Source: Barthelona sp. PAP020
Lineage: Eukaryota > Metamonada: BaSk clade
Reading direction: 5' to 3'
Assembly: GCA_040182905.1 (NCBI GenBank)
Contig: JARQWU010000117.1
Span: 1-29,475 of the forward strand
DNA: 29,475 bases
Of the stretch, positions 1 through 9,541 are shown in pieces. Both the position numbers and the translations under genes were made by a program. Under the pieces are notes generated by a model. That model saw only the letters and a list, made by a program, of their open reading frames with translations. It was not told where the DNA came from and ran no database searches. The number at the start of each line of letters is the position of its first letter. The stretch's first letter is position 1.

Positions 1-779
1 ATTGAAATGAGTAGTTGGGAAAGCCTTGAATTTGAATCCTGGCTGTTTGAAATGACTTAGTTCTGATTGAAAGATTGGACGATATTGAATCCCTAAAAAA
101 ATGAAAATGACTTCAATAACTTTGGATAGAAAATTTGATTAAGGAAATTCAGACAATAGTTGAAAATTTTGGGAAAATTTCTTTTGTAATCTTTCAAGAT
201 TCTTTATTAGCCAGTAAAATTAGATTCTTCTTTGTCTTAAGCTCAACTATTTGTTTAATTATTTGAAAATTCTGAAATGCGAGAAATTTTGCTTTATTCA
301 AATTCTGGCGCATTTCTTCACGCTTTTCTTTTTCCCTCCTTGTAAAATTTTGTCTGCGACCCGATTCATATTGTTACTTGAATTCATTATATTTCTGGAT
401 ATCAAGAAAAAGTTACAAACACAAAATCTAAACACCTTGATATCAAGGGTGGAAAAGAGACAAAGCCAATTTTTTATCATCAATCAAAGGAGTGTATGAT
501 GAGATTCTTTGAATCTGAATACAATTCATTTCCCCAAACTAAATAACATCATCTAAAATCTCTATATTTTGAATATTTTGTTCTTTTGATCCACACACAA
601 AGCATAATGGAAAATAACATTTTTACAAAGGAATATGGCTAGAATGTCCGGTATTTCAAATAAAAGTCCCAAAATTGTAATTATTTAACCACAAGCCAAA
701 AATAACATGTATCATATATGCCAATAACAAACAATTGTAAACACACATCAACTTTCAGAAATTTTCCATCTACCCATTG
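1..779. other. No convincing gene; intergenic and window edge
   Basis: I find no recognisable coding region here. Bases 1-60 are open in plus frame 1 and end in TAG; the about 19 codons are rich in Trp, Glu and Ser and could be the tail of a gene beginning left of the window, but this is too short to support. The rest is AT-rich with scattered stops in all frames. The 82- and 61-codon open stretches at 251-499 look like translated A/T-rich spacer (Phe, Leu, Ile, Lys) and match no family I know. Bases 640-779 are probably the 3' untranslated and polyadenylation region of the minus-strand gene ending at 780. No tRNA-like cloverleaf was seen. Confidence 0.5.
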
Positions 780-1985
780 CTAATCATCATCAGATTCGTC
801 AGGTTTTGTTCTCAAAAACTCGTGCATGTTACCCCCATTACTTTTATTATTGTAAACCAAATCCCAACACGTATTAACGATCAAACTATATTCTTCTTCA
901 TTCATATATATCCCTGCACTTATCAAATGTCTAACTAGTTGAAAATCCACATTCATGTCAAGCTTTGATAAAATAAAACCATGATTTTTTGATAATTCGA
1001 CGAGTTTTGCAAGATGAGAAGAATCACAGGGATGTATTATTGGATATATCCTAACTGTGTTATTCATACACCTTCCACATGCTAATTGTGTCTTATCATT
1101 TGATATAGCAAAAAAAAACCAATCACATTCACAACCACAATAAACCCTCTGAATTTCTTCAAAATTGTTTGTATTAAATAACGTAATATAGCCATCACCA
1201 CACATAACAACCAAAATGTGTGGTAATAAAAAATGCAATGAGTATACATATCCGCCCATATCAAAGGTATGTATCACTGTTTCATCATCAATGTCCCAAA
1301 GCCTCACCTTTTTTGAATAATCACTGGTGACAATGATTTGTTTTGTTGGATGAACGTCAATAGCTCTGACAAAATCATCATGATCAAAAGAATGAACAAG
1401 GGCGAAATCTTTGGGGTCAACCAATTTAGCAGTTTTATCATCACTTGCTGTCAGAATATATTTTCCATCAGACGAAAATAGGCATCTCCAAATACATAAA
1501 GAATGCATTTTTCTTTCTAGAACAACATTACTGTTGTTCAAATCCCATTTCTTAAGAGTTCCATTGGCATCCCCAGAAAAAATGAACTCACAACAATGTG
1601 AAAAACAAATTCCGTATACTTCAAAGTCGTTTCTTAATCTACCCAAAATGGAGAAATCCTGAAGGTCATATATAATAATAGATTTATCATCTGAACAGGT
1701 TGCTAACAGTTTTCCATCTGAAGAAAAACTAATACCACAAACAATCATATCATGGTCTTTCAATGAAAAACATATTTTCTCAGTTTTTGCATCAATCACA
1801 TGTATTTCGTTAGTGCTATCACCAACAACCAAATATTCTCCATTTGGTGAATAAGAACAATCAAAAATACTGCCAGAAAGCACTCCATCAATTTCTTTCA
1901 TTCCTTTTTCATCAATTTTCCATGGAAGGATTTCATAAATATTGTCTGTTATGAATTTGTTCCGCGAATTATCACCCATATTCAT
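780..1985 (-). CDS. WD40 beta-propeller protein with C-terminal NGGN module
   Basis: 401 residues, intronless, ATG at 1985 (a second ATG follows two codons later). About seven WD repeats fill residues 30-315; clear repeat ends include IIIYDL, LKKWDL and VRLWDI, preceded by sequences such as FSSDGKLLATCSDDKS. This is a scaffold-type propeller; no catalytic residues are visible and the partner is unknown. After the propeller comes an alpha-helical tail with the motif NGGN at residues 383-386 and an acidic end (ESDDD). The same tail pattern occurs twice in the large protein encoded at 3470-6460 on the same strand, so the two genes probably share a domain. It is divergent from the La gene, with 271 bp between start codons. 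Confidence 0.8.
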   Translation of the reverse strand: MNMGDNSRNKFITDNIYEILPWKIDEKGMKEIDGVLSGSIFDCSYSPNGEYLVVGDSTNEIHVIDAKTEKICFSLKDHDMIVCGISFSSDGKLLATCSDDKSIIIYDLQDFSILGRLRNDFEVYGICFSHCCEFIFSGDANGTLKKWDLNNSNVVLERKMHSLCIWRCLFSSDGKYILTASDDKTAKLVDPKDFALVHSFDHDDFVRAIDVHPTKQIIVTSDYSKKVRLWDIDDETVIHTFDMGGYVYSLHFLLPHILVVMCGDGYITLFNTNNFEEIQRVYCGCECDWFFFAISNDKTQLACGRCMNNTVRIYPIIHPCDSSHLAKLVELSKNHGFILSKLDMNVDFQLVRHLISAGIYMNEEEYSLIVNTCWDLVYNNKSNGGNMHEFLRTKPDESDDD

Positions 1986-2256
1986 TCAATCAACAAAAAT
2001 TGGAAAAATTCTTGTGTCAATTTGATAATTTTTGAAAATTGGATCAACAAATCTAATTTTGGTGATTACATTCTTTATTTGAAGAACATTTGCTTTAGAA
2101 AAAAAAAAAAACTGAAAAAGAGCATTAATAATATAAATTGCACCCAATTTTTTGGTTTAGTATTTGATAAATAGGAAATAATAATCAGTACTAGTAATTT
2201 AGTCAATTTGAAAAAAGAAATGTTTCATTTTTTCCCAATTTTTTATTCATTTATCA
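1986..2256. promoter_or_regulatory. Shared divergent promoter region (WD40 gene / La gene)
   Basis: 271 bp between two divergent start codons, very AT-rich. It contains an uninterrupted run of 13 A at 2099-2111 and T-rich stretches just before the La ATG (tttcccaattttttattc). Assignment as promoter is inferred from position; no specific factor site was recognised. Confidence 0.4.
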
Positions 2257-3243
2257 ATGTCTGACAATCGTATTAAAAAACAAATTGAGTTTTATTTTGG
2301 TGATTCCAACTATTTCAATGACAATTTTTTGTTGAATCAAGCTGAATTAAATGATAATTGGATTTCTGTCAATGTTATTGCTGATTTTCCAAGAATGATT
2401 GAATTAGATGCCACTATTGATAATATTTACGAATCTTGCAAGAATTCTGACATTGTCACTTTCAATGATGATCACACTATGATGAGACGTATCAATTTAG
2501 AAAAAGTCACCAAAGAAGAAATTATGGCTCGTAGCTTGCGATTGAAACCAATTCCTTCTACTTCTACAATTGAAAGCATTGAAGAATTTATGAAGAAAAT
2601 TGATGATTCTGTTACTGTTCGTGCTGTTTGGATTCGTCGTGATCACCAAACTGGAGATGCTGTTTCCTGTTTTGTTGAATTTAAGAGTGTTGAGGATGCT
2701 CAAAAGATTCTTGAAAAGAAAACATTAACTCTTGAAGAAGAACTTGAAACCACTCTTGAATTGAAGACTGATTATAATGAAAGAAAGAGAAAAGAAAATA
2801 AAGATAGGAAAAATAAAAAGAACAAAAAGGATGATTCTGAGACATCTGAAAGTGTTAAAGGTCAAGCTGTAAGCTTTGTTTCTGGATTAATTAATCGTTT
2901 GGTTGGAATTAAAGAAGGCATTACACCTGCCCAATTGAGAGAAATATTCACTAGATATGGCAACATCAAGTTTGTTGATTTTTCTGAAGGCTCTTTCGGT
3001 GGTTTTATCAGATACAACATGTCTTCTCCTTCTGCTACAGCATCTGCTGTTATTGACAAAGATAATTTGAAAAAGGAAATTGGAGGTGATGATTTCGATA
3101 TCTTGATTTTAGATGGAGATGAAGAAGCTGAATATTATAAGGCCATTGTTTCTAAAAGCAGAAGCAGAGATAAAGGTTTCAAGAAGAGAGGAGGAAGACG
3201 AAACAGAAACAAAGAACATGCCAAACGTGAACCCAGCATGTGA
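2257..3243 (+). CDS. SSB: La protein (LARP3), La motif plus two RRMs
   Basis: 328 residues with an ATG at 2257. La proteins bind the 3' UUU-OH of new RNA polymerase III transcripts in the nucleus and protect them. The N-terminus (about residues 3-85) is a La motif: IEFYFGDSNYFNDNFL followed by conserved WISVNVIADFPRM. Residues about 90-185 form an RRM (WIRRDHQTGDAVSCFVEF), then a Lys-rich linker (about 170-200) and an atypical second RRM at about 205-305, recognisable from YGNIKFVDFSEGSFGGFIRY, matching the La C-terminal xRRM. The last 30 residues are basic (KKRGGRRNRNKEHAKR), as in the C-terminal nuclear-localisation tail of La. The xRRM and basic tail favour genuine La over other LARPs. Length is slightly below the human protein (about 400). 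Confidence 0.92.
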   Translation: MSDNRIKKQIEFYFGDSNYFNDNFLLNQAELNDNWISVNVIADFPRMIELDATIDNIYESCKNSDIVTFNDDHTMMRRINLEKVTKEEIMARSLRLKPIPSTSTIESIEEFMKKIDDSVTVRAVWIRRDHQTGDAVSCFVEFKSVEDAQKILEKKTLTLEEELETTLELKTDYNERKRKENKDRKNKKNKKDDSETSESVKGQAVSFVSGLINRLVGIKEGITPAQLREIFTRYGNIKFVDFSEGSFGGFIRYNMSSPSATASAVIDKDNLKKEIGGDDFDILILDGDEEAEYYKAIVSKSRSRDKGFKKRGGRRNRNKEHAKREPSM

Positions 3244-3469
3244 GTTGGTGTATCCATTTCATATTTGTTTAACGCTTAGTCATTTATAAATGAATCATTC
3301 ATGTTTTTGTTTTCTCTGTGTAGAAGTTCAAACCACTGTTATTATTGACCCTTGATTAATAAACTCTCTTCAAAATGATTAAATCAGTTACTTATTTGTT
3401 TATTTATTCAGTTCAAACAGAAGAGAAAAACAACAAAAAAGATACAACAACAAAATGCAGATAAAATTT
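3244..3469. terminator. Convergent 3' end region (La gene / large NGGN gene)
   Basis: 226 bp between convergent stop codons. It holds a perfect 12-bp palindrome CATTTATAAATG at 3281-3292, an overlapping ATGAATCATTCAT, a plus-strand AATAAA near 3357, and minus-strand AATAAA in the TTTATTTATT stretch near 3398. These look like polyadenylation signals serving both genes. The role is inferred from position and motif. Confidence 0.35.
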
Positions 3470-6460
3470 TTACAATGGGTTGCTTTGAATTTCTTCAAGA
3501 ACGGATATAAACAACAATTTTTCTTTTAACTCATCAAAATTCTCAAAATATTTCTTCTTTGATAAAAAATCATGAATTGCTTCAACATACTTTTCTGATT
3601 GATAATATGTCAAAGATAAAGGGTTAAAATGAAATTCAACAATTTCAAAATATATCTGAGAATTTTCATTGATTTTTTTCAATTCACTTTCATTTTGTAA
3701 TCGATATAAAATGCTTAATTTGTCTTTAATATGATTTTTATTTAAAGATTCAAGGTTTTTATAGGATAAATCTTTCAGACTATGGTATTTGTCACATAGA
3801 TTGTACAAATCATTCAACCATTTTACACAAGATTGAATTTTTCTAATTTTTTCAAACATTTCAACGTTATTGATGCAGTTTTTGTCAACTTCAACATTTC
3901 TTTGCTTTTCGTAATCATTTTTCACATATTTTGCATGTTTTTTTCCTTTTGATTCAAAGATGGTATCTTCATCAATATTTTCATTCAATGTCGAATATTT
4001 TGAGTGACATGAAAAATTTTCCGGATAAATTTGTTTTGACGATAAATTGTTAAAAGAATTCCAACTTTCATCTTTGTTTTGTTTTGCCGATGACCTGAAA
4101 ACAAAAGTGTCAATCTCTTCTTCTTTGCTTTTTTCACAATATTGAGCCACTTCTTTTTCATATTTGATTCTATTGTCTTGAAAGTCCCTAATTGACATTT
4201 CATCTACAATTTCATCATTAATTTCATAAAAACTTTTTTGAGATTGCTTTTGTGGTTCAATTAAACCGCCATCATCCAAAGATAAATCATTGACACGATT
4301 TTCATCAACTTTATTGGTCTTTCCAATAAGATCCGGTTCTTTGAACCTCAAATACAAATGTGCCTTTTCTGATAAAAATTTTTCGAACAAATAAAAGTAC
4401 TGTCTTCCAAATGCCAACGTGATGTTATCAAAAAAATCTTTTAAAGCTTGATTGGACAATCTAAATTTACCATGAATCTTTCTAGCAACAATAAATTCAA
4501 AAAATAATTCAACCACTTCAGGATAATTATGTGCAGTCATAATAATAGCACACAATTTTCCATCTTTGGGCCATTCTTCAATTTGCGAATATTTCAAAAG
4601 ATTTATTAAAAATTCTTTCGATATGTGGGATTTATTTTTCTTCAATGCATTAAAATTAATATTTTTACCATTGTATATTTCATCTCTGCAACAAAATTTT
4701 ACCAAACCAATATTTCCTCCATTTTTTGCATTTTTTAAACACCATTCTTCAGAGAAACTTATCGAAACACATTCATCCAAATGTATCTTCAAACCTTGCT
4801 CAATAATGTCTTCAATTAGAGTGTCAATTTGTTGTTGAGTGAAATTTAAAATTTCCCTTCTCATTCTCGAGTCTTTATATGCTATACCAAACCAATATTT
4901 AACAAATGCATCCCTCAGATTTTTTGGAGGATTTTTTAAATTTTTAGTCCTTTGTAACATCATCTTTCCATCACTTTTAAACATTTTCAAGAATACTTCC
5001 ATTGAAATCTCACCTAAATACTCATTTAATTCTCCTCTTTTGAGTAAGGCTACCAAATTAACGATTTTTTCCTTTTCAATGCTTTCTAAAATACCAAATC
5101 TCCATCCATCAATATTACCGCCATTTTTTTTATTATTAGCGATGTAGGAATGAAAAAGAAACATGTTTTTTTTAACAAACTGATATTCATCATAATTAAG
5201 GTGCAAGCCATCATTTAAAAGCTCATTAATACAAATGTTTAATCCACTATGGTAAAAAAAAGAAAAAATTTCACCCTTAAGATGTTTAGAATATTCGATA
5301 AGATATTCTTTCAAGTTTTGAAAATTTTCTAACAAAAATTTTCTCTTTTTAAGTACTATTGAATCATAAATCATGATAGTTTTGGGTGTACAAACAAAAA
5401 AATGTTGATTTTTGATGTCATATTCAAAGTCAACAACTCTATTTTCTTTAGTTTCAAATAATAACTTAAAACCAGTTCCAACTTTCAAATTATTAACATA
5501 AATGCTTCCATTGCTTTTTAAAAGGGCAACATTATCATCATCCAAAAATAGAGCTTTGATATGCTGATTACCGTCTCTATTTAATAACAGTTCATCAGTC
5601 GAATTAATATGCAAATGTTTAAAATCCTTTTCGGTACAAACTAATAAATAATCACCTGTTGAATCAAATTTAACTGAAACATATCGTAGGAGAGACCTTA
5701 CAATAGTATATCTCTCGCCTGTATTAACATTATAATATTTGACACAATAGTAACTCCCACTATATACGCAATAAAGAAATTCAAGTCTTTTTGGTGAAGG
5801 AACTGCAAACAAACAAGGATTTTTACTGATTTCAATACTCTGATCTTCATGCCACAAAATTAATGGGGAATGATCATACTTAATATTTGTCTTCTTCCAA
5901 GTCAGCCTAAATTCGCCATTTATTCCAAACATAGTATATCCAGAGGTCAAAATATCAATATTTCCGTCTTCTGGAAAAAATATGACGCTATTTGTGTTTG
6001 ATGAAAGAACAAATCTTTCCTTCTCCCCAGGAATATCCTGAACCAATTCAATAGAACTGGAAAATTCCTGCACATTTTCAAATTTTGTTGTGTCTTCAAA
6101 TTTTCCAATGATTAAATGGTTTTGAAACAAAAGTGAACAGTAATCTTTATGAATTTGAAAACATTTGAGCTTTTCCCATCTATCACTAAAAGTATATTCA
6201 TTAATTAATTGCAATTCATTCTTTGATCTTAATAAATACAAAACAATGAATTTTTTTCTTTTATCATCCATTAAATTTTTCAAAAATCCTTCATAAAAAT
6301 TCAAAGAAGCAATATACTCAAAACTTTGTTCCCAATTATATTCAATACATTTGTTCAATTGGCTAACTAGAAATTCTTCTTCTAGACTTTTTTCGTTTTC
6401 TGAAATAGCTTGTTGTACCCATTGATAATATGTTTTTTCTTTCTCGTTATAATCATCCAT
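3470..6460 (-). CDS. Large protein with divergent propeller-like N-terminus and two NGGN modules
   Basis: About 996 residues from the ATG at 6460; an in-frame ATG at 6559 would add 33 residues, but that stretch reads like translated T-rich leader, so I prefer 6460. I do not recognise a named family. The first roughly 400 residues contain beta-strand repeats resembling degenerate WD blades (for example KFDSTGDYLLVCTEKDFKHL). Two copies of an alpha-helical module ending in NGGN lie at residues 446-449 and 580-583; the first closely resembles the tail of the WD40 protein encoded at 780-1985. Residues roughly 760-870 are charged and probably disordered, and the C-terminus is helical with TPR-like character (FHFNPLSLTYYQSEKYVEAI). 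A-rich codon use suggests low expression or rapid evolution. Function unknown. Confidence 0.72.
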   Translation of the reverse strand: MDDYNEKEKTYYQWVQQAISENEKSLEEEFLVSQLNKCIEYNWEQSFEYIASLNFYEGFLKNLMDDKRKKFIVLYLLRSKNELQLINEYTFSDRWEKLKCFQIHKDYCSLLFQNHLIIGKFEDTTKFENVQEFSSSIELVQDIPGEKERFVLSSNTNSVIFFPEDGNIDILTSGYTMFGINGEFRLTWKKTNIKYDHSPLILWHEDQSIEISKNPCLFAVPSPKRLEFLYCVYSGSYYCVKYYNVNTGERYTIVRSLLRYVSVKFDSTGDYLLVCTEKDFKHLHINSTDELLLNRDGNQHIKALFLDDDNVALLKSNGSIYVNNLKVGTGFKLLFETKENRVVDFEYDIKNQHFFVCTPKTIMIYDSIVLKKRKFLLENFQNLKEYLIEYSKHLKGEIFSFFYHSGLNICINELLNDGLHLNYDEYQFVKKNMFLFHSYIANNKKNGGNIDGWRFGILESIEKEKIVNLVALLKRGELNEYLGEISMEVFLKMFKSDGKMMLQRTKNLKNPPKNLRDAFVKYWFGIAYKDSRMRREILNFTQQQIDTLIEDIIEQGLKIHLDECVSISFSEEWCLKNAKNGGNIGLVKFCCRDEIYNGKNINFNALKKNKSHISKEFLINLLKYSQIEEWPKDGKLCAIIMTAHNYPEVVELFFEFIVARKIHGKFRLSNQALKDFFDNITLAFGRQYFYLFEKFLSEKAHLYLRFKEPDLIGKTNKVDENRVNDLSLDDGGLIEPQKQSQKSFYEINDEIVDEMSIRDFQDNRIKYEKEVAQYCEKSKEEEIDTFVFRSSAKQNKDESWNSFNNLSSKQIYPENFSCHSKYSTLNENIDEDTIFESKGKKHAKYVKNDYEKQRNVEVDKNCINNVEMFEKIRKIQSCVKWLNDLYNLCDKYHSLKDLSYKNLESLNKNHIKDKLSILYRLQNESELKKINENSQIYFEIVEFHFNPLSLTYYQSEKYVEAIHDFLSKKKYFENFDELKEKLLFISVLEEIQSNPL

Positions 6461-6636
6461 TGAATAAAGAAAAAAACCTTCAAAAGAAAAAAATCTAACA
6501 TTTATTCTAGTTTTTCCAAAATCTTTTTTCTTTTTCCTTTGATTAACTTTTATTGTCATTTCTTCCTCAAAAAAAACCAGAAACACATAAATAAAAACAC
6601 AATTTATAGATCAATGAATCAAAAAATAAAAATAGC

Positions 6637-7800
6637 CTACTCAACAGATGAAACCCATTTCCAAATATCCTGTGGAACACCATTAATATTGCATCTCATT
6701 GCAGTGACTTGAGTGTTGCGATTAATACGCTTAATTACATCATTCCACAAGGATAAGATAGTTTTTTCTTCCCTGGTTGTCAAACAATCATCTAATAAAG
6801 CATCTCTAATTTGAACAACAATGACTTCTTCTTCCTTTTTAGCTTTCAACATGTCAATCACTCTTGAAGCTAATCTAATAATTTGATTATGTTTTTCATG
6901 TCTAAGGACAAAATATTGTTTCAAAGCCCAAACGCATACAATGCAAATGACAGCTTCAATAATTATAAATTTGTTGTTCTTCAAAAATTTGATTGAAGAA
7001 GGATACAACTGATCAGAAAACGTCTTAATTACAATGAAATAGTGTTGAGTTTTTTCTATCGCTTTTGAAGAGCTATTTATGAAATTAGAAAAAATTTCAC
7101 CAAAACAAGAAGAAATCTGAGGATAAAACATCACAAATACAAAAATAATCATACATGCTGCGGTAAATGAAAAAAATAAAATGAGACTGTGGTATAAAGA
7201 TTTCCCTTCCTTTTTAGTTTCTTCAACTCTGTCACTTTCAACAGCTTCTGCCTTTTCAACTTCTATTTCTTCTTTTTGTTCTTCATCATCTTGTTCGGGA
7301 ATTTCAGAAGTATATGCGATTTCTTCCTCTTCAACATTCTCTTCAAAATCATTTTCTTCTTCAGCTACATTTGAAGTTGTTGAAATTTTGTGTTTTGGGG
7401 TAAACAATTCCTGGTTCTTAGAAATTGTAATATTAATTCCAGAAATAGGAGTAATTTCCTGAATTGGTTCTGTTTTTCTAACAGTACGAGGTAAATTGGG
7501 TGGAAGAATATGTTTGGGCGTTTCTTCATATGGTTCTTCCTCTTCAACATCACGTAATGGTGTTCTACCTCTTGAAGCAGAACGCAACAAAACAGATCTC
7601 TTTTTGGCTTGTGGTATTCTTTTAATAGGGCTTGGAGTATGTTCTGTAGCATCAACATTCAAAATTTTAGACACATAAATGTCCCACAATTCAGCTTTTC
7701 TTAAAGATCTTGTGGGAAGTTCAATATCGTTTGCAGTTAAAATTGATCTTAATTTTGCAATGGTTGTTTTCCCAATTTCAGTTGGAAGAGAAGAACTCAT
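6637..7800 (-). CDS. LEM2/Man1/Src1-type inner nuclear membrane protein
   Basis: 387 residues from the ATG at 7800 (the frame extends three codons upstream, without ATG). An N-terminal SAP/HeH-like helix-extension-helix (about residues 15-48: LRSILTANDIELPTRSLRKA) is followed by a basic, probable nuclear-localisation stretch and a long acidic linker. There are two membrane spans, about 203-227 (LILFFSFTAACMIIFVFV) and 278-299 (IIIEAVICIVCVWAL). The rest is a Man1-Src1 C-terminal winged-helix domain with VVQIRDALLDD, LSLWNDVIKRINRNTQV and the final WKWV. This architecture (HeH - TM - lumen - TM - MSC) is that of yeast Src1/Heh1 and animal LEM2/Man1, which tether chromatin and recruit ESCRT-III to the nuclear envelope. 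It is divergent from the coiled-coil gene with 71 bp between start codons. Confidence 0.88.
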   Translation of the reverse strand: MSSSLPTEIGKTTIAKLRSILTANDIELPTRSLRKAELWDIYVSKILNVDATEHTPSPIKRIPQAKKRSVLLRSASRGRTPLRDVEEEEPYEETPKHILPPNLPRTVRKTEPIQEITPISGINITISKNQELFTPKHKISTTSNVAEEENDFEENVEEEEIAYTSEIPEQDDEEQKEEIEVEKAEAVESDRVEETKKEGKSLYHSLILFFSFTAACMIIFVFVMFYPQISSCFGEIFSNFINSSSKAIEKTQHYFIVIKTFSDQLYPSSIKFLKNNKFIIIEAVICIVCVWALKQYFVLRHEKHNQIIRLASRVIDMLKAKKEEEVIVVQIRDALLDDCLTTREEKTILSLWNDVIKRINRNTQVTAMRCNINGVPQDIWKWVSSVE

Positions 7801-7871
7801 TGAGATCAATCAAAAAATGAAAATAAAAATTTTAGTCTTCCGCCTCTTTTATATTCATACAATATTTAAAT
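7801..7871. promoter_or_regulatory. Compact divergent promoter (LEM gene / coiled-coil gene)
   Basis: Only 71 bp separate the two ATGs, so both 5' leaders and both core promoters must fit here or reach into the neighbouring coding sequence. An AT-rich stretch (atattcatacaatatttaaatatg) precedes the plus-strand start. Assigned by position only. Confidence 0.35.
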
Positions 7872-8792
7872 ATGTCCAATTCAATCGAACTTTCAGGATT
7901 ACCTTTTGAGGTTAAATCACTAATAGCTGATTTAAAAAATGAAAATCAATTTTTGGAAACTGAAAAGGAAATTAAAGAAAAAGAATCATTAACCCTTCAA
8001 CGTGAAAATGAAAGATTACAAAAAGTTATTCTTCAATTGAACACAAAAGTTGAGGAGATTTTGAATCAACCACGTTATATTGTTAATGAATTGGAAAATA
8101 CAATTCTTGAGAAAAATATGAAGATTGAAGAGTTAGAAAAAAAAGTTAAGACCCTAGAAAGTGTGAGTCGAAGAAAAGATGATACAATTATTGAATTGCA
8201 AACGAAAATTGATGAGGATATTCAAGCAAGAAATTTAGAAAATGATAAAATTTATTTTCAGAAAGAAGTTGAACGTCAATCTCAAGCTAGAGAACAACAA
8301 AATCGTGCCTTAAAGTCACAAGATCGTTTATTACGATTGTTAAACACCAGATTAGCTTCTTTGTCAGATCTTATCAATGAAAGTAGAGTTCCTGATGTGC
8401 AACCAATTCAAAAAAGATTACGTTCAATCTTGCAGAGTCAAACAATTGATGAATCATTGGAGCTACCAGATTATGATGAATTTGAAAAGAACAACAGTGT
8501 TTATAAGTTATTAGAAAAGGAATGGAACTCTCAAAAGAAAACAATTGATGCTCAAGAGACTGAATTACAAGAAAAAGATGACAATATTGAAATTTTAACC
8601 AACAGAATTGAAGTGATGGCCAAAAGATATAAAACAATGGAAAGAACCTTCAAACAAAAGGAAAATGATTATAAGAAGGATATTAATGATCTTTCAAGAG
8701 CCATTAACGAAAGAGATATTCAATATGAACAGTCTGAGAATATTTTGAAATCTGAAATTTACAATTTAAGGAATGCTGTCAGATCGAAATGA
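7872..8792 (+). CDS. Long coiled-coil protein, family not recognised
   Basis: 306 residues, ATG at 7872. Nearly the whole chain is heptad-repeat coiled coil rich in Glu, Lys, Gln and Leu, in two blocks (about residues 18-165 and 215-300) separated by a less helical segment around 168-212 containing Pro (VPDVQPIQKR; LELPDYDEFEKN). No motor, signal or membrane segment is present. Such proteins are commonly structural parts of centrosomes, basal bodies, Golgi or the cytoskeleton, but nothing in the sequence picks one. The C-terminus ends RNAVRSK before TGA. Two adjacent potential hairpins lie at and just after the stop codon (8789-8844). Confidence 0.75.
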   Translation: MSNSIELSGLPFEVKSLIADLKNENQFLETEKEIKEKESLTLQRENERLQKVILQLNTKVEEILNQPRYIVNELENTILEKNMKIEELEKKVKTLESVSRRKDDTIIELQTKIDEDIQARNLENDKIYFQKEVERQSQAREQQNRALKSQDRLLRLLNTRLASLSDLINESRVPDVQPIQKRLRSILQSQTIDESLELPDYDEFEKNNSVYKLLEKEWNSQKKTIDAQETELQEKDDNIEILTNRIEVMAKRYKTMERTFKQKENDYKKDINDLSRAINERDIQYEQSENILKSEIYNLRNAVRSK

Positions 8793-8844
8793 TTGCAAAT
8801 CATCTTTTTAGAGAAACATTGTCTTGGAGACGTTGTTTTTCTCT
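8789..8844 (+). other. Two adjacent potential stem-loops at the 3' end of the coiled-coil gene
   Basis: ATGATT-GCA-AATCAT (8789-8803) is a perfect 6-bp stem that includes the TGA stop codon at 8790-8792. The second pairs AGAGAAA...GTCT (8810-8824) with AGAC...TTTCTCT (8828-8844) across a 3-base loop, with a bulge and a mismatch. They may act in 3' end formation or mRNA stability; function not shown. Confidence 0.3.
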
Positions 8845-8932
8845 TTTGTGTTATAAATGTGAAAATCTTTTAGTTTTTCAAACCTTCGCATAAATATTTC
8901 ATTTGTTAGTAATTCATGCTTTATAAACATTT

Positions 8933-9541
8933 ATGCTTTTGCAACGTTTAATTGATTCATTATATGAGTTGAACATCGATCAACATATTCAAACAGACCA
9001 ATTCCTGAAGATTATTCGAATATTCGTTCAATTGTTTGACAATTTGGATATGAGTTTATTTAATATTATTACAAAAGATATGACAAAAAATTGTAAAAAG
9101 ATTAATAACTTTTGTAAAATTACGGGAGAAGGTGTTATATTAGATGAAATTGTATTCAGTGAGATATCCAATAAAACATATAAAAAAGATGAAAGCGGTA
9201 CCACCGGCATTTTATGGCTGAAAAGAACTCTTGAATTCATTGCAATTCTCTTCAGAGAATTGAGTATCACAAATAACTCAATGAAGACTTGTGCAACAGA
9301 TGCATACAATAAAAGTTTGAAGAAATATCACAATGTGTTTATGAGACCTGTTGTTCATGCCACCTTATTGACTTGTCCTTCAAGAGAGGAGATTTTTTTT
9401 AAAATTGGAGAAACTTCAGATTTTGAACTAATTAGCACTCAATTGCAATTGATTCTCGCTCGAATGAAGCCCCTTGTGAGAAATCTTCATAATTTTCTGA
9501 CAATTCATGATATTGAAGTTTATAAAATGAATACTATTTGA
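8933..9541 (+). CDS. GLTP: Glycolipid transfer protein (GLTP fold)
   Basis: 202 residues, ATG at 8933, the usual length for the family (human 209). GLTPs are cytosolic proteins that carry glycosphingolipids or related sphingolipids between membranes. The sugar-headgroup recognition residues are all in place: Asp49, Asn53 and Lys56 in TKDMTKNCKKI, Trp95 in GILWLKRTLEFI, and His133 in LKKYHNVF. These correspond to Asp48, Asn52, Lys55, Trp96 and His140 of human GLTP. The residue after the Asn is Cys where Ile is usual. The full all-helical fold is covered, including the C-terminal helices. It is encoded in tandem with the coiled-coil gene (141 bp apart). Glycolipid versus ceramide-1-phosphate specificity cannot be settled by eye. 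Confidence 0.9.
   Translation: MLLQRLIDSLYELNIDQHIQTDQFLKIIRIFVQLFDNLDMSLFNIITKDMTKNCKKINNFCKITGEGVILDEIVFSEISNKTYKKDESGTTGILWLKRTLEFIAILFRELSITNNSMKTCATDAYNKSLKKYHNVFMRPVVHATLLTCPSREEIFFKIGETSDFELISTQLQLILARMKPLVRNLHNFLTIHDIEVYKMNTI

Noticed and set aside
251-499. Open frames of 82 (plus) and 61 (minus) codons near the left end
   Set aside because: Low-complexity Phe/Leu/Ile/Lys composition, overlapping on both strands, no family resemblance; typical of AT-rich spacer.
6461-6586. N-terminal extension of the large NGGN protein up to 6586 or 6559
   Set aside because: 6586 is a GTG, and the stretch down to 6460 is a T-rich leader when read as DNA (Phe/Lys-rich peptide). The ATG at 6559 stays possible, but the sequence character changes at 6460.
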